This document shows positions 46,029 to 55,671 of a stretch of DNA of 64,000 nucleotides, piece after piece (within the stretch, counting starts at the first letter, position 1; each line of letters begins with the position of its first letter). Made by a program: the position numbers and the translations under genes. The stretch covers positions 1 through 64,000 of the forward strand of contig NZ_PZJV01000002.1 of NCBI RefSeq assembly GCF_003206155.1. The letters run 5' to 3'. The notes beneath the pieces were generated by a model, which was not told the DNA's origin, searched no databases, and worked only from the letters and a program-made list of their open reading frames with translations. Source of the stretch: Salinicola halophilus. Lineage in GTDB: Bacteria; Pseudomonadota; Gammaproteobacteria; Pseudomonadales; Halomonadaceae.

Positions 46029-47153
46029 ATGGGCCGGCCCATTAGAGCCGAGATCGATCTCGACGCACTGCGTCATAATTTTGGGGTTGCGGCAGGACTC
46101 GCTCCCCACAGTCAATCGATGGCCGTGATCAAGGCCAACGCCTACGGGCATGGCGCGGTGGCCTGCGCCTCGGCCCTGGCGCCGTTGGCGCCAGCGTTCG
46201 GTATCGCCTCGATCGAAGAGGCGGTGACACTGCGCGAGGCAGGCATCGAAACGCCGCTGCTACTGCTGGAGGGTATTTTCGAACCCAGCGAACTCGAGTG
46301 GGTCGATTCGCTCGATCTCTGGCAGGTCGTTCACAGTGACTGGCAGATCGAGGCGCTGCTCGCTTTCACCCCGCGCCGCGCGCTCACGGTCTGGCTCAAA
46401 CTCGACTCCGGCATGCATCGTCTCGGGTTTTCGCCGCAGGCGTTCCCCGAGCGCTGGCAGAAGCTCAGTCGTGCGACCGATCGGGTGGCGAATCTGCATC
46501 TCATCAGCCATTTCGCCAGCGCCGATCAGCGCGATAGTGCGCTGTTCGATACCCAGAGGGCCGTGATCGATACGCTCAGCCGCGCACTGAGTGCCCCGAT
46601 ATGCGCTGCCAACTCGCCCGCCACGCTGGTCAAACCCGCAAGCCACGGTGCCTGGAATCGCCCCGGCGTCATGCTCTACGGCGTCGATCCGCTGCAGTCG
46701 CCCGTCACCGCCGTCTCCCTTGACGCACTGAAACCCGTCATGACACTGCGTTCGAAACTGATCGCGATCCAGTCGGTGAACGGCGGAGAGACGATCGGTT
46801 ACGGTGGCCGTTTTCGCACCCCGCACGCGACCCGTATCGGCGTGGTCGCGGCGGGCTACGGAGACGGTTACGATCGTCACGCCCGCGACGGAACGCCGGT
46901 ACTGGTCGACGGCAAGCGCTGTCGTCTCGCCGGGCGCGTGTCGATGGACATGCTGACCGTGGATCTCAGTGAGCATCCCGCCGCCCGGGTCGGCAGCGAC
47001 GTCACGCTCTGGGGGCACGGCCTGCCGGTCGAAGAGGTGGCCGGACACTGCGACACCATCGCCTATACGCTGCTGACCGGGGTCCTGCCGCGGGTCTCGC
47101 GACACTATTTGCAAGGCTCGCCCGGTGACACTGTCGCCGAACGCGAGCACTGA
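46029..47153 (+). CDS. alr: Alanine racemase
   Basis: This 374-residue PLP enzyme makes D-alanine for peptidoglycan. The PLP lysine is in AVIKANAYGHGA near residue 35, and the catalytic tyrosine is in GETIGYGGRF. GRVSMDMLTVDL matches the conserved C-terminal block. The start follows AGGAG. Length is normal for Alr/DadX. No dadA is adjacent, so the biosynthetic Alr role is favoured. It is followed 12 nt later by the acyltransferase gene. Confidence 0.95.
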   Translation: MGRPIRAEIDLDALRHNFGVAAGLAPHSQSMAVIKANAYGHGAVACASALAPLAPAFGIASIEEAVTLREAGIETPLLLLEGIFEPSELEWVDSLDLWQVVHSDWQIEALLAFTPRRALTVWLKLDSGMHRLGFSPQAFPERWQKLSRATDRVANLHLISHFASADQRDSALFDTQRAVIDTLSRALSAPICAANSPATLVKPASHGAWNRPGVMLYGVDPLQSPVTAVSLDALKPVMTLRSKLIAIQSVNGGETIGYGGRFRTPHATRIGVVAAGYGDGYDRHARDGTPVLVDGKRCRLAGRVSMDMLTVDLSEHPAARVGSDVTLWGHGLPVEEVAGHCDTIAYTLLTGVLPRVSRHYLQGSPGDTVAEREH

Positions 47154-47165
47154 CCAGGAACCGTC

Positions 47166-48080
47166 ATGGCCAAGAAAGTCTATCCCGCCAACCGTCTTCA
47201 TCCTCGCTACTGGGGAACCTGGTTCGCGATCGGTCTCATGCGCCTGGGTGCGGTGCTGCCGTGGCGTCTGAAGCTGGCTCTCGGCAAGGGCCTCGGTCTT
47301 GCCACCTGGCGGCTGGCCAAGCGACGTCGCCATATCACCGAGACCAATCTGGCACTCTGCTTTCCCGAGCTCGACGAACGCCAGCGCGCGGACTTGGTTC
47401 AACGGACCTTCATCGCCAACGGCATCGGTATTCTCGAGACGGCGACCGGCTGGTGTCGTGATCCCGAACATCTGCGTCACCGGGTAACGTTTCGCGGCAC
47501 CGAGCACATGGAGCGGGCGATGGCACAGGGCAAGGGCGCGCTGATCATCGGCATCCACTTCTCGACGCTCGATCTCGGCGGTGCACTGCACTCGCTGTTC
47601 TTTCCCGCCGACGTGGTCTATCGACCCCATGACAATCCCGTGTTCGAAGACTTCATGACCCGGGCCCGGCGCGGCATTTTCGGGGCCGCCATCGACCGTC
47701 ACGATCTGCGCGGCGTCGTGCGTCGAGTCAAGTCCGGGCATGCCGTATGGTATTCGCCGGATCAGGATTTCGGTCGCGAGGCGAGCGTGTTTGCGCCGTT
47801 TTTCGGGGTGCCAGCCGCTTCCATCAAACTGACCGCGAAGATCGCCCGTATGACGGGGGCGCCGGTCATGCCGCTGATGTTCCACCGCAATCCGGACGAT
47901 CGTACCTATACGCTGGAGTACCTGCCGCCACTCGAGAATTTCCCCAGCGGTGACGATGAAGCCGATGCCGCCAAGGTCAATGCCTTCATCGAGACGGCGA
48001 TACGTCGACATCCCGAGCAGTACCTCTGGCTGCATCGGCGCTTCAAGACGCGCCCGCCCGGAGAGGCCTCGCTCTATTGA
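47166..48080 (+). CDS. Lipid A biosynthesis lauroyl acyltransferase (LpxL family)
   Basis: This 304-residue acyltransferase has a single N-terminal hydrophobic anchor (about 18-36), the HX4D motif IHFSTLD and the SPDQDFGREASVFAPFFG block diagnostic of LpxL/LpxP/LpxM proteins. It ends EQYLWLHRRFKTRPPGE, as classical LpxL does, and looks closer to LpxL than the homologue at 22179-23102. It transfers lauroyl or a similar chain to Kdo2-lipid IVA at the inner membrane. Confidence 0.92.
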   Translation: MAKKVYPANRLHPRYWGTWFAIGLMRLGAVLPWRLKLALGKGLGLATWRLAKRRRHITETNLALCFPELDERQRADLVQRTFIANGIGILETATGWCRDPEHLRHRVTFRGTEHMERAMAQGKGALIIGIHFSTLDLGGALHSLFFPADVVYRPHDNPVFEDFMTRARRGIFGAAIDRHDLRGVVRRVKSGHAVWYSPDQDFGREASVFAPFFGVPAASIKLTAKIARMTGAPVMPLMFHRNPDDRTYTLEYLPPLENFPSGDDEADAAKVNAFIETAIRRHPEQYLWLHRRFKTRPPGEASLY

Positions 48081-48252
48081 ACGAAGCGGGGCGAATAACA
48101 TGGGGTTTCAGACTGTAACGTCATCCGCTTGACGTCGAGACGCGAACAATCGAGTCTTAAGGTGCTCTCAAGGATATCGGGAGCGGGTTGTCGTAAGGCC
48201 GATCGAGAAGCGGCTGCGGCAAGTCTAATGGGCCAACACAGGAAGTACTGCC

Positions 48253-48411
48253 ATGCTCAGTTATGCCGTGATATTCCTCATCGTCGCCATCATCGCCGGG
48301 GTGCTCGGGTTCGGTGGTGTCGCTGGCGTTGCCGCAACCGTCGCGAAAGTGCTTTTCGTGATATTCCTCATCCTCTTCGTGGTGTCGTTGATTCGAGGCC
48401 GTGGACGCTGA
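48253..48411 (+). CDS. DUF1328 small membrane protein (YtjA-like)
   Basis: This 52-residue protein has two hydrophobic helices separated by [15 protein letters not shown] and a basic RGRGR tail. The [15 protein letters not shown] start and this hinge identify DUF1328. The ATG follows CAGGAAG. The function is unknown, although related proteins accumulate under stress. Confidence 0.9.
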   Translation: MLSYAVIFLIVAIIAGVLGFGGVAGVAATVAKVLFVIFLILFVVSLIRGRGR

Positions 48412-48493
48412 CGCTCGATGCGGTGATCGTCCTACGTTGAGTTGAGCGCCGCGCGCGGAATCAGGCGCACCAGCAAGCCTGCCGCGCCAACGA

Positions 48494-48528
48494 AAAACCC
48501 CCGCCAGACACTGTCTGGCGGGGGTTTT
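48494..48528. terminator. Bidirectional terminator between DUF1328 and ettA
   Basis: A perfect 17-bp inverted repeat (AAAACCCCCGCCAGACA and its complement) gives a long GC-rich stem with an A tract on one side and a T tract on the other. It serves both converging genes. Confidence 0.92.
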
Positions 48529-48572
48529 CGCGTGATCGGGCCGACAAGACCGTTATGCCGGCGTCGATCGCC

Positions 48573-50234
<1,662 letters not shown>

Positions 50235-50361
50235 GGAAATCCGGTCGTATCGCGTTGGTAAGTAAGGGGGGTCACCGAGAATGCAGGGACCCGAAACGAG
50301 AGTTCGAGAGACGAGCCCGGACGCTGGGCCGCGGGTCTCAAAGTAGGCAGGGTAAACGACT

Positions 50362-50387
50362 ACCGGGGCAATTGCTAACGCCCCGGT
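50362..50387 (-). terminator. Hairpin after the small acidic/basic protein gene
   Basis: An 8-bp stem ACCGGGGC/GCCCCGGT with a 10-nt loop lies 10 bp beyond the stop of the gene at 50398-50592 on the minus strand. Confidence 0.5.
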
Positions 50388-50397
50388 TCGGAGGCAA

Positions 50398-50592
50398 TCA
50401 CTCCTCTTCGTCGCCGAAATCGCAGTACCAGTCGTCGTCGATGGCGCGCTTCAAACGGCGCTCTTCGAGTAGCGCCTCGACCTGACGGCGTGCTTTCAAG
50501 GTATCCGTCTTGCTGCTGCGCGGACGCTCGAACTGTTCATCGTTGACGGCGTCGAGCAGTGCCTGCTCATCGGCATACTGTTCTCGGCTCAT
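50398..50592 (-). CDS. Small PA3496-like charged protein
   Basis: This 64-residue hydrophilic protein has a central basic helix, KARRQVEALLEERRLKRAI, and an acidic, aromatic tail (DDDWYCDFGDEEE). The pattern resembles the PA3496 family of putative envelope-integrity proteins in Pseudomonas, a moderate match only. The start ATG follows GGGAGGGC. It has no signal peptide or membrane helix. Confidence 0.65.
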   Translation of the reverse strand: MSREQYADEQALLDAVNDEQFERPRSSKTDTLKARRQVEALLEERRLKRAIDDDWYCDFGDEEE

Positions 50593-50678
50593 GCTAAGCC
50601 CTCCCGATCAATGGCATCTCCTTGATGCCTGAGCGCTATATATCGCCGAACGTGTACCCGGGCAAGTATCGAGAGTTT

Positions 50679-50710
50679 AAAAAAAACTATCGCCGCAGTG
50701 GGCGGCGATA
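50679..50710 (-). terminator. Rho-independent terminator of the LOV gene
   Basis: On the minus strand a 9-bp stem TATCGCCGC/GCGGCGATA is followed by eight T residues. It lies 62 bp after the LOV stop. Confidence 0.92.
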
Positions 50711-50772
50711 ACAGGGAAGCAAAGAAAGGGAGGAGGGCAGCGGCGAAAGAACGCAGGCGAGGGCGGCGAGCC

Positions 50773-51219
50773 TCAGGCCGGGTCGCGCTCCGCTTTCAAC
50801 GTTTCGAGCTCCTGCAGGGCCTCGACGAGACCGGTGACGTCTTTCTGCACGCCAACGAAGTAGGTGAGCTGATCCTCCTCGTCGTGAACCGGCGTGATCG
50901 ACAGCTCGTTCCAGAACTGGCTGCCATCCTTGCGATAGTTGCGGAGTACCTCGCGACACGGGCGGCCTTCTCGTAGTGCGGTCCGTACCCGGTCGATGGC
51001 GGGCTGGTCGCGGTCGCCATTCTGTAGAAAGCGGCAGTCGCGATAGAGGATCTCGTCGATGCTGTAGCCGGTGAGTCGCTCGAAGCCCTCGTTGACGTAG
51101 ATCAGGATGTTCTCGTCACCCTCTTGCTCGGCGACGACGATGCCGTCGTCGGAGGCATTGACGATCCGCTCGAGCAGAGCGGGACTGATCATAGGGGGAC
51201 GTTTCTGGTTACTGGCCAT
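50773..51219 (-). CDS. Short LOV-domain blue-light receptor
   Basis: This 148-residue protein consists of one LOV (PAS) domain with no effector. The photoactive cysteine is C62 in YRDCRFLQNGDRDQ, and the FMN-contacting residues N94 (RNYRKDG), N104 (FWNEL) and Q125 (VGVQKD) are all present. Sequence and length closely resemble the short LOV proteins of Pseudomonas putida (SB1-LOV type), whose terminal helices switch a dimer interface on light. The start ATG at 51219 follows GGAGG by 6 nt; a later ATG at 51192 has no such site. The output partner is unknown. Confidence 0.92.
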   Translation of the reverse strand: MASNQKRPPMISPALLERIVNASDDGIVVAEQEGDENILIYVNEGFERLTGYSIDEILYRDCRFLQNGDRDQPAIDRVRTALREGRPCREVLRNYRKDGSQFWNELSITPVHDEEDQLTYFVGVQKDVTGLVEALQELETLKAERDPA

Positions 51220-51311
51220 CCTTGCCTCCAGGCTGGACATCCGACGAATGTAGGGACGATACGCCGGCTCATGATGCCACGACGTCGAGGGATTACAACG
51301 CTTTGACAATC

Positions 51312-52628
51312 CTAGGTCTCGACCTCGGCCAGCGCGTGCGCGCTCACCGCTGCCGCCGCTCCCAGCAGCGCCAGTATCAGGAGAAGGCCGGCGCTTCCCA
51401 GCCACTGGGCAAGCCCGCCGAGGACGAGCCCCAGGATCAGCATCACGATGCCGGTAAAGGTGTTGGAGAACGCGACGTAGAGTGCGCGGGTATCGCTGTC
51501 GGCGAGATCCACGACGTAAGTCTTGCGACCCAGGCGAATGCCCGCATGGGCGATCATCAGCAGGCCGTAGACCGCGGCATACGGCCAGACGCTTTCGCGA
51601 ATCGATGCCGGCAGCAGTCCGCAGGCAGCGCCGGCGAGGCAGCAGAGGGCCGCGCCGACGGCACTCGTGCGCATGACGCGACGACTCGAACGATCCGCTA
51701 GGCGGCCCCAGATCGGCCCGGCGACCATGCCGGCAAGCCCGGACGTGACGATCAGGATACCCAGACTTGTGAGATCCGTACCGCTGTTTTGCTGGCCCAG
51801 CAGGGCGAGATAGGGCAGCGCCAGCGCGCTCGAGAGCAGTAGGGCGCGTGCCAGATTGAAGTGGAGAAAACGTCGATCTCGGCGCATCAGCCCGAGCCCC
51901 TCCTTGACGCTCTCCCAGGCATTGGCGCCGCCATCGGTCGCTCCCGGCGCCTCATGAATCAGTGCCGCACAGAGCGCGTTGAGCAGCCAGCCGGCGGCCG
52001 CGGCCAGTAGCAGCACCGCGATCGCTGCGGCCCCCGGATGGTTACCGAGCAGCACGAAGGCCGCCCCGACCAGTAGCGTCAGCGCGCCGGCGATGCCGGC
52101 ACTCCAGCCCATTAGCGTGCCGCGACGCTGTTTGGCGATGGTTTTGCCCAAGACGTCCTTGGTAGCCACCGAGGAGAGACCGCGTCCCAGCGAGAGGCCG
52201 GTCAAGGCCACCAGTACCAGCGCCCCCGCCCAGCTTCCTTGTCCGAAGAGCGCCAGCAGTGCCAGCGCCAGCGCCCCGACGGCCTGCACGATGCCGCCGA
52301 GCACCCAGACCCACTTGCGCACGGCGCGCAGCCGGATGTAGCCCGCGATGAGCAGCTGCGGCAGCAGCGCGCCGGCTTCGCGGATGGGCACCAGCAGTCC
52401 CACCATCCACACCGGCGCGCCGATCGCGCCCATGAGCCAGGGCAGGATCAACCGCGCGTTAGAAAGCTCGTCGGCGAGCTTGTTGCCCAGCGCCGCGAGC
52501 AGGTGGCGCACGAAGTTGCCCGGCTGCTCGCGGCACGCCTCGTCGGAGATATCGCGGCACAGGCGGCTGTCGTCGTCGCCGGTGAGGCGCTCGACCAGCT
52601 GCGTGAGGGGGGTGACTCTGGAGGACAT
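51312..52628 (-). CDS. MFS permease with an N-terminal soluble segment
   Basis: This 438-residue major facilitator has a polar start of about 42 residues (RLCRDISDEACREQPGNFVRHLL) and about 12 helices. It contains the typical loop GLSLGRGLSSVATKDVLGKTIAKQRRG and a second one, GRLADRSSRR. It could export or import a small molecule; the family gives no substrate. Upstream (52651-52723) is a 15-16 bp tandem repeat that may lie in its promoter. Confidence 0.82.
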   Translation of the reverse strand: MSSRVTPLTQLVERLTGDDDSRLCRDISDEACREQPGNFVRHLLAALGNKLADELSNARLILPWLMGAIGAPVWMVGLLVPIREAGALLPQLLIAGYIRLRAVRKWVWVLGGIVQAVGALALALLALFGQGSWAGALVLVALTGLSLGRGLSSVATKDVLGKTIAKQRRGTLMGWSAGIAGALTLLVGAAFVLLGNHPGAAAIAVLLLAAAAGWLLNALCAALIHEAPGATDGGANAWESVKEGLGLMRRDRRFLHFNLARALLLSSALALPYLALLGQQNSGTDLTSLGILIVTSGLAGMVAGPIWGRLADRSSRRVMRTSAVGAALCCLAGAACGLLPASIRESVWPYAAVYGLLMIAHAGIRLGRKTYVVDLADSDTRALYVAFSNTFTGIVMLILGLVLGGLAQWLGSAGLLLILALLGAAAAVSAHALAEVET

Positions 52629-52650
52629 CGACGGCGTTTCCTGTGGATCT

Positions 52651-52723
52651 CTGAGTAGTGAATATCTGAGTGGGTGAATATTTGAGTAGTGAATCTCAGA
52701 GAGTGTGAATCTCTGAGTCGGTG
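52651..52723. repeat. Imperfect 15-16 bp tandem repeat upstream of the MFS gene
   Basis: About four and a half units of the form CTGAGTAGTGAATAT begin at 52651, 52666, 52682, 52697 and 52713. The run is AT-richer than its surroundings and lies 22 bp upstream of the leftward MFS start. Confidence 0.8.
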
Positions 52724-52859
52724 GCTCACGGAGCGCACGCCGCTCCTCGCGGTGTGCGGATCCGGCACTTGAGCGCCCGGATACCCCCGCGCATCATGCA
52801 CGGCGGTGTGCGATGTTCATCATCACCTTTATGAGTCACGACGTTCTGGAGGTCCGCGG

Positions 52860-53150
52860 ATGGCACGGATTCGAATTCACTACTGCACCCAGTGTCAGTG
52901 GCTGCTGCGCGCCGGCTGGTACGCTCAGGAGCTGCTGCAGACCTTCGGCGAAGGGCTCGAGCAGGTCGCACTGGCACCGAGTCACGGCGGCCACTTCGAG
53001 GTTTTCTACGACGACGAGTCGCTGTGGGAGCGCAAGCGCGACGGCGGTTTTCCCGACGTCAAGGAGCTCAAGCGTCGCGTGCGCGACCGGCTCGACCCCG
53101 GGCGTGATCTCGGGCATACCGATCGCGCCGCGCCAACGCCGAGCGAGTGA
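52860..53150 (+). CDS. SelT/SelW/SelH-family (Rdx) protein, Cys form
   Basis: This 96-residue thioredoxin-fold protein has the redox motif Y-C-T-Q-C-Q at residues 8-13, as in bacterial Rdx proteins where Cys replaces selenocysteine, then a GHFEVFYDDE strand and an FPDVKELKRRVRD helix. The start follows TGGAGG. It probably acts as a small oxidoreductase; the partner is unknown. Confidence 0.9.
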   Translation: MARIRIHYCTQCQWLLRAGWYAQELLQTFGEGLEQVALAPSHGGHFEVFYDDESLWERKRDGGFPDVKELKRRVRDRLDPGRDLGHTDRAAPTPSE

Positions 53151-53171
53151 AACCCGCCCGCGCGCTCCCGC

Positions 53172-54161
53172 TCACCACCAGCGCTTGCGTTTGAGCAGCA
53201 GCATCACCCAGCCGCCGACCACGACCGTGATCGCCAGGAAGATCGCGAAGCCGTAGGGGTTGTCCGCGCCGGGAATCCCGCCGACGTTGATCCCCAGAAG
53301 CCCGGTCAGAAAGCTCAGTGGCAGAAAGACCGTGGTGACGATCGCCAGCATGTACATGCGCTGGTTCATGCGTTCGTTGTGTTCGCTGAACAGGTGCTCC
53401 TGCAGGACCAGTGCCCGCTCCTGCATGGCGTGAAAGTCCTCGACGTAGCGCGATAGCTGGTTGGCGCTCTCGCGAATCGACACCTTGGTATCGTCGTCGA
53501 ACCAGTCCGGGCCGTGGGCGAGCTGCTCGAGACAGTCGCGCTGCGGGCCCATGAAGCGCCGGAGCGTGATCAGCGAGCGGCGAAAGCGCGAGAGATCGTC
53601 GGGCTCGATGTCACGATCGCTCAGCTGGTCCTCTTCCAGCTCGCCGAGACCGTCGTCGATCTGGTGGGCGACATCCCCCACCTTGTCCACCAGCGTCTCC
53701 GTGAGCCAGGCGAGCAGATCCGGGATCGACAGCGCGCCGTCGCCGCTGTCGATGCGTTCCCGCACCTCGCTGACCGAGCGCAGCGGGCGCCGGCGCAGCG
53801 TGATCAACCGGTTGGGGGCGATCCAGATCCGCAGCGAGATCAGGTCTTCCGGGGCGGCGCCGGGGTTGAGGTTGATGCCGCGCAGCGTGCTCACCACGCC
53901 ATTGCGAAACTTGCCGACCCGGGGACGCGTATCCTCTTCGAGCAGCGCCTCGACCGCCGCCTCGTCGAGCTGGGCGAGGTCGTTGAGATAGCGGCCGACG
54001 TCCTCGTGGCGAAAGTCCAGATGCATCCACAGCATGCGCGACGGGTCCGCCCATGCCTCGGAAAGCCCGCGTACGCTGAGCAGTTCACCACCGCCACGTC
54101 CGTCGAGTTCGTAAGCGGCGACCAGGGCCGTTTCCCCTTCCAGGGCGGGTTGACTCTCCAT
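53172..54161 (-). CDS. zntB: Zinc transporter ZntB (CorA family)
   Basis: This 329-residue pentameric channel has a large cytoplasmic N-terminal domain and two C-terminal membrane helices. The signature loop is GINVGGIPG, the ZntB version of the CorA GMN motif, and the protein ends in KRKRWW. The length matches enterobacterial ZntB (327). It mediates zinc transport, reported as proton-coupled uptake or efflux depending on the study. It converges on the Rdx gene, 21 bp away. Confidence 0.93.
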   Translation of the reverse strand: MESQPALEGETALVAAYELDGRGGGELLSVRGLSEAWADPSRMLWMHLDFRHEDVGRYLNDLAQLDEAAVEALLEEDTRPRVGKFRNGVVSTLRGINLNPGAAPEDLISLRIWIAPNRLITLRRRPLRSVSEVRERIDSGDGALSIPDLLAWLTETLVDKVGDVAHQIDDGLGELEEDQLSDRDIEPDDLSRFRRSLITLRRFMGPQRDCLEQLAHGPDWFDDDTKVSIRESANQLSRYVEDFHAMQERALVLQEHLFSEHNERMNQRMYMLAIVTTVFLPLSFLTGLLGINVGGIPGADNPYGFAIFLAITVVVGGWVMLLLKRKRWW

Positions 54162-54196
54162 CTTCTCTCCTCGTCCTTTCCTTGATGAGGGGCTCG

Positions 54197-54224
54197 CCGT
54201 CGCCGCGAGCGCTCACGGCGACGG
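54197..54224 (-). terminator. Possible hairpin terminator after tesA
   Basis: A 9-bp perfect stem CCGTCGCCG/CGGCGACGG with a 10-nt loop lies between tesA and zntB, 30 bp after the tesA stop. There is no T tract, so function is uncertain. Confidence 0.35.
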
Positions 54225-54254
54225 GTCAGGGCGGCAATACTGCCAAGCGTCGAT

Positions 54255-54884
54255 TCACGGGTTCTGCTGGGGCGCGACCGACGCTTGAGGGTCGAGCATC
54301 GGCGCAAGCGCCGACCAGACGTTGTCGAGAATGATCGGCTGCGCCTCGGCGGTCGGATGAATCCCGTCGCCCTGCAGCATGGTCGAGAGATCGACGCCCT
54401 CGAGCAAAAAGGGTAGCAGGGGAACCTCGTACTCCTCGGCGAGCTGGGAGAAGACGCCGCGGAATGCACTGGCGTAGGAGGCGCCGTAGTTGGGCGGCAC
54501 TTCGATGCCGAGCAGCAGTACCTCGGCGCCGCTGGTTTCGCTGCGCTCGATCATCTTGGCTAGATTGACCTGCATCTGCTGCGGGGAGAGCCCGCGTAGA
54601 CCGTCATTGCCTCCCAGCTCGATCAGCACGATATCGGGGTCATGCTGATCCAGAATGTCCGGCAGTCGCGCCGCGCCGCCAGAGGTGGTCTCGCCGCTGA
54701 TACTGGCGTTGATCACTTCGTGCTCGTCGTCGAGGCGCTGCTTGAGTAGATTGACCCAACCCGCTTGCTGATCGATGCCGTAGGCGGCGCTCAGGCTATC
54801 GCCCATGACGAGAACCGTCTCTGCACGGGCGGCGGCGGGCAACGCCATCAGCAGCGCGAAAGCGCAGAGCAGCGTTCCCCCCAT
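54255..54884 (-). CDS. tesA: Periplasmic multifunctional esterase/thioesterase TesA
   Basis: This 209-residue GDSL/SGNH hydrolase has a signal peptide (LLCAFALLMALPAAARA), Ser in MGDSLSAAYG, Gly/Asn in ISGET and GGNDGLRG, and Asp/His in DGIHPTAEAQ. E. coli TesA is 208 residues. The ATG at 54884 is preferred because the longer start at 54947 would put 21 extra residues before the signal peptide. It faces the YbbA-type gene, as in E. coli (tesA-ybbA). Confidence 0.92.
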   Translation of the reverse strand: MGGTLLCAFALLMALPAAARAETVLVMGDSLSAAYGIDQQAGWVNLLKQRLDDEHEVINASISGETTSGGAARLPDILDQHDPDIVLIELGGNDGLRGLSPQQMQVNLAKMIERSETSGAEVLLLGIEVPPNYGASYASAFRGVFSQLAEEYEVPLLPFLLEGVDLSTMLQGDGIHPTAEAQPIILDNVWSALAPMLDPQASVAPQQNP

Positions 54885-54945
54885 GCCCCGGCCCAGCGCG
54901 GCGCAGAGGGTCCTTTTCGCACCCGTTACAGGAAAAACAGACACC

Positions 54946-55671
54946 ATGTCTCACTCCTCGGAGAATCAGCAGGATCGAATTCTATACGCAAGCGATCTGA
55001 GCAAGCGGGTAAAAAGCGGGGAAGGAGAGCTCGTTATCCTCGAAGCGTTGTCGCTCGATGTCGGTCGCGGAGAGAGCGTCGCCATCGTCGGCAGCTCCGG
55101 CGCCGGCAAGTCGACCCTGCTGGGACTGCTCGCCGGGCTCGACGCGCCCAGCGCCGGGGCGCTGGAACTCTTCGGTCAGTCACTGGGTGAACTCGATGAG
55201 GACGGGCGCGCTGCGCTGCGGGCCGGTCGCGTGGGCTTCGTGTTCCAGAACTTCCAGTTATTACCGACCCTTACCGCCATGGAAAACGTTATGTTGCCGC
55301 TCGAACTGTCGCCGCGGCAAGACGTCGAGGCGAAAAGTCGCCATTGGCTCGAGCGGGTCGGCCTGACCGGGCGTCTTTCGCATCTGCCCAAGCAGCTCTC
55401 CGGCGGTGAGCAGCAGCGCGTGGCCGTGGCGCGCGCTTTCGTCGCCGAGCCGGACCTGGTCTTCGCCGACGAGCCCACCGGCAACCTCGACGAGGAGACC
55501 GGTCGGCGCATCATCGATCTACTGTTCGCGCTCAATCGCGAGTCCGGCACCACGCTGATCCTGGTCACTCACGATCTGGCGCTGGCACGGCGCTGTGACC
55601 GCTGTCTCAAGCTCGAGAACGGGGCGCTCCACCCGCTCGAGATGTCGCGACGCGTCGAGGCCGACGCATGA
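54946..55671 (+). CDS. ybbA: YbbA-type ABC transporter ATPase
   Basis: This 241-residue LolD-like ATPase has Walker [10 protein letters not shown], the signature LSGGEQQR and Walker [14 protein letters not shown]. It pairs with the FtsX-type permease that starts 4 bp before its stop. Divergence from tesA reproduces the E. coli tesA-ybbA-ybbP arrangement. In E. coli this pair is not essential; a role in moving hydrophobic molecules or lipoproteins is inferred. Confidence 0.92.
   Translation: MSHSSENQQDRILYASDLSKRVKSGEGELVILEALSLDVGRGESVAIVGSSGAGKSTLLGLLAGLDAPSAGALELFGQSLGELDEDGRAALRAGRVGFVFQNFQLLPTLTAMENVMLPLELSPRQDVEAKSRHWLERVGLTGRLSHLPKQLSGGEQQRVAVARAFVAEPDLVFADEPTGNLDEETGRRIIDLLFALNRESGTTLILVTHDLALARRCDRCLKLENGALHPLEMSRRVEADA

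Noticed and set aside
46260-48101. Long open frame antisense to alr and the lipid A acyltransferase
   Set aside because: Covers two genes with conserved active sites; the antisense protein has no recognisable domain.
54945-54948. tesA and ybbA sharing one CATG as opposed start codons
   Set aside because: This would need the longer tesA start; the ATG at 54884 fits the signal peptide and the normal length better.
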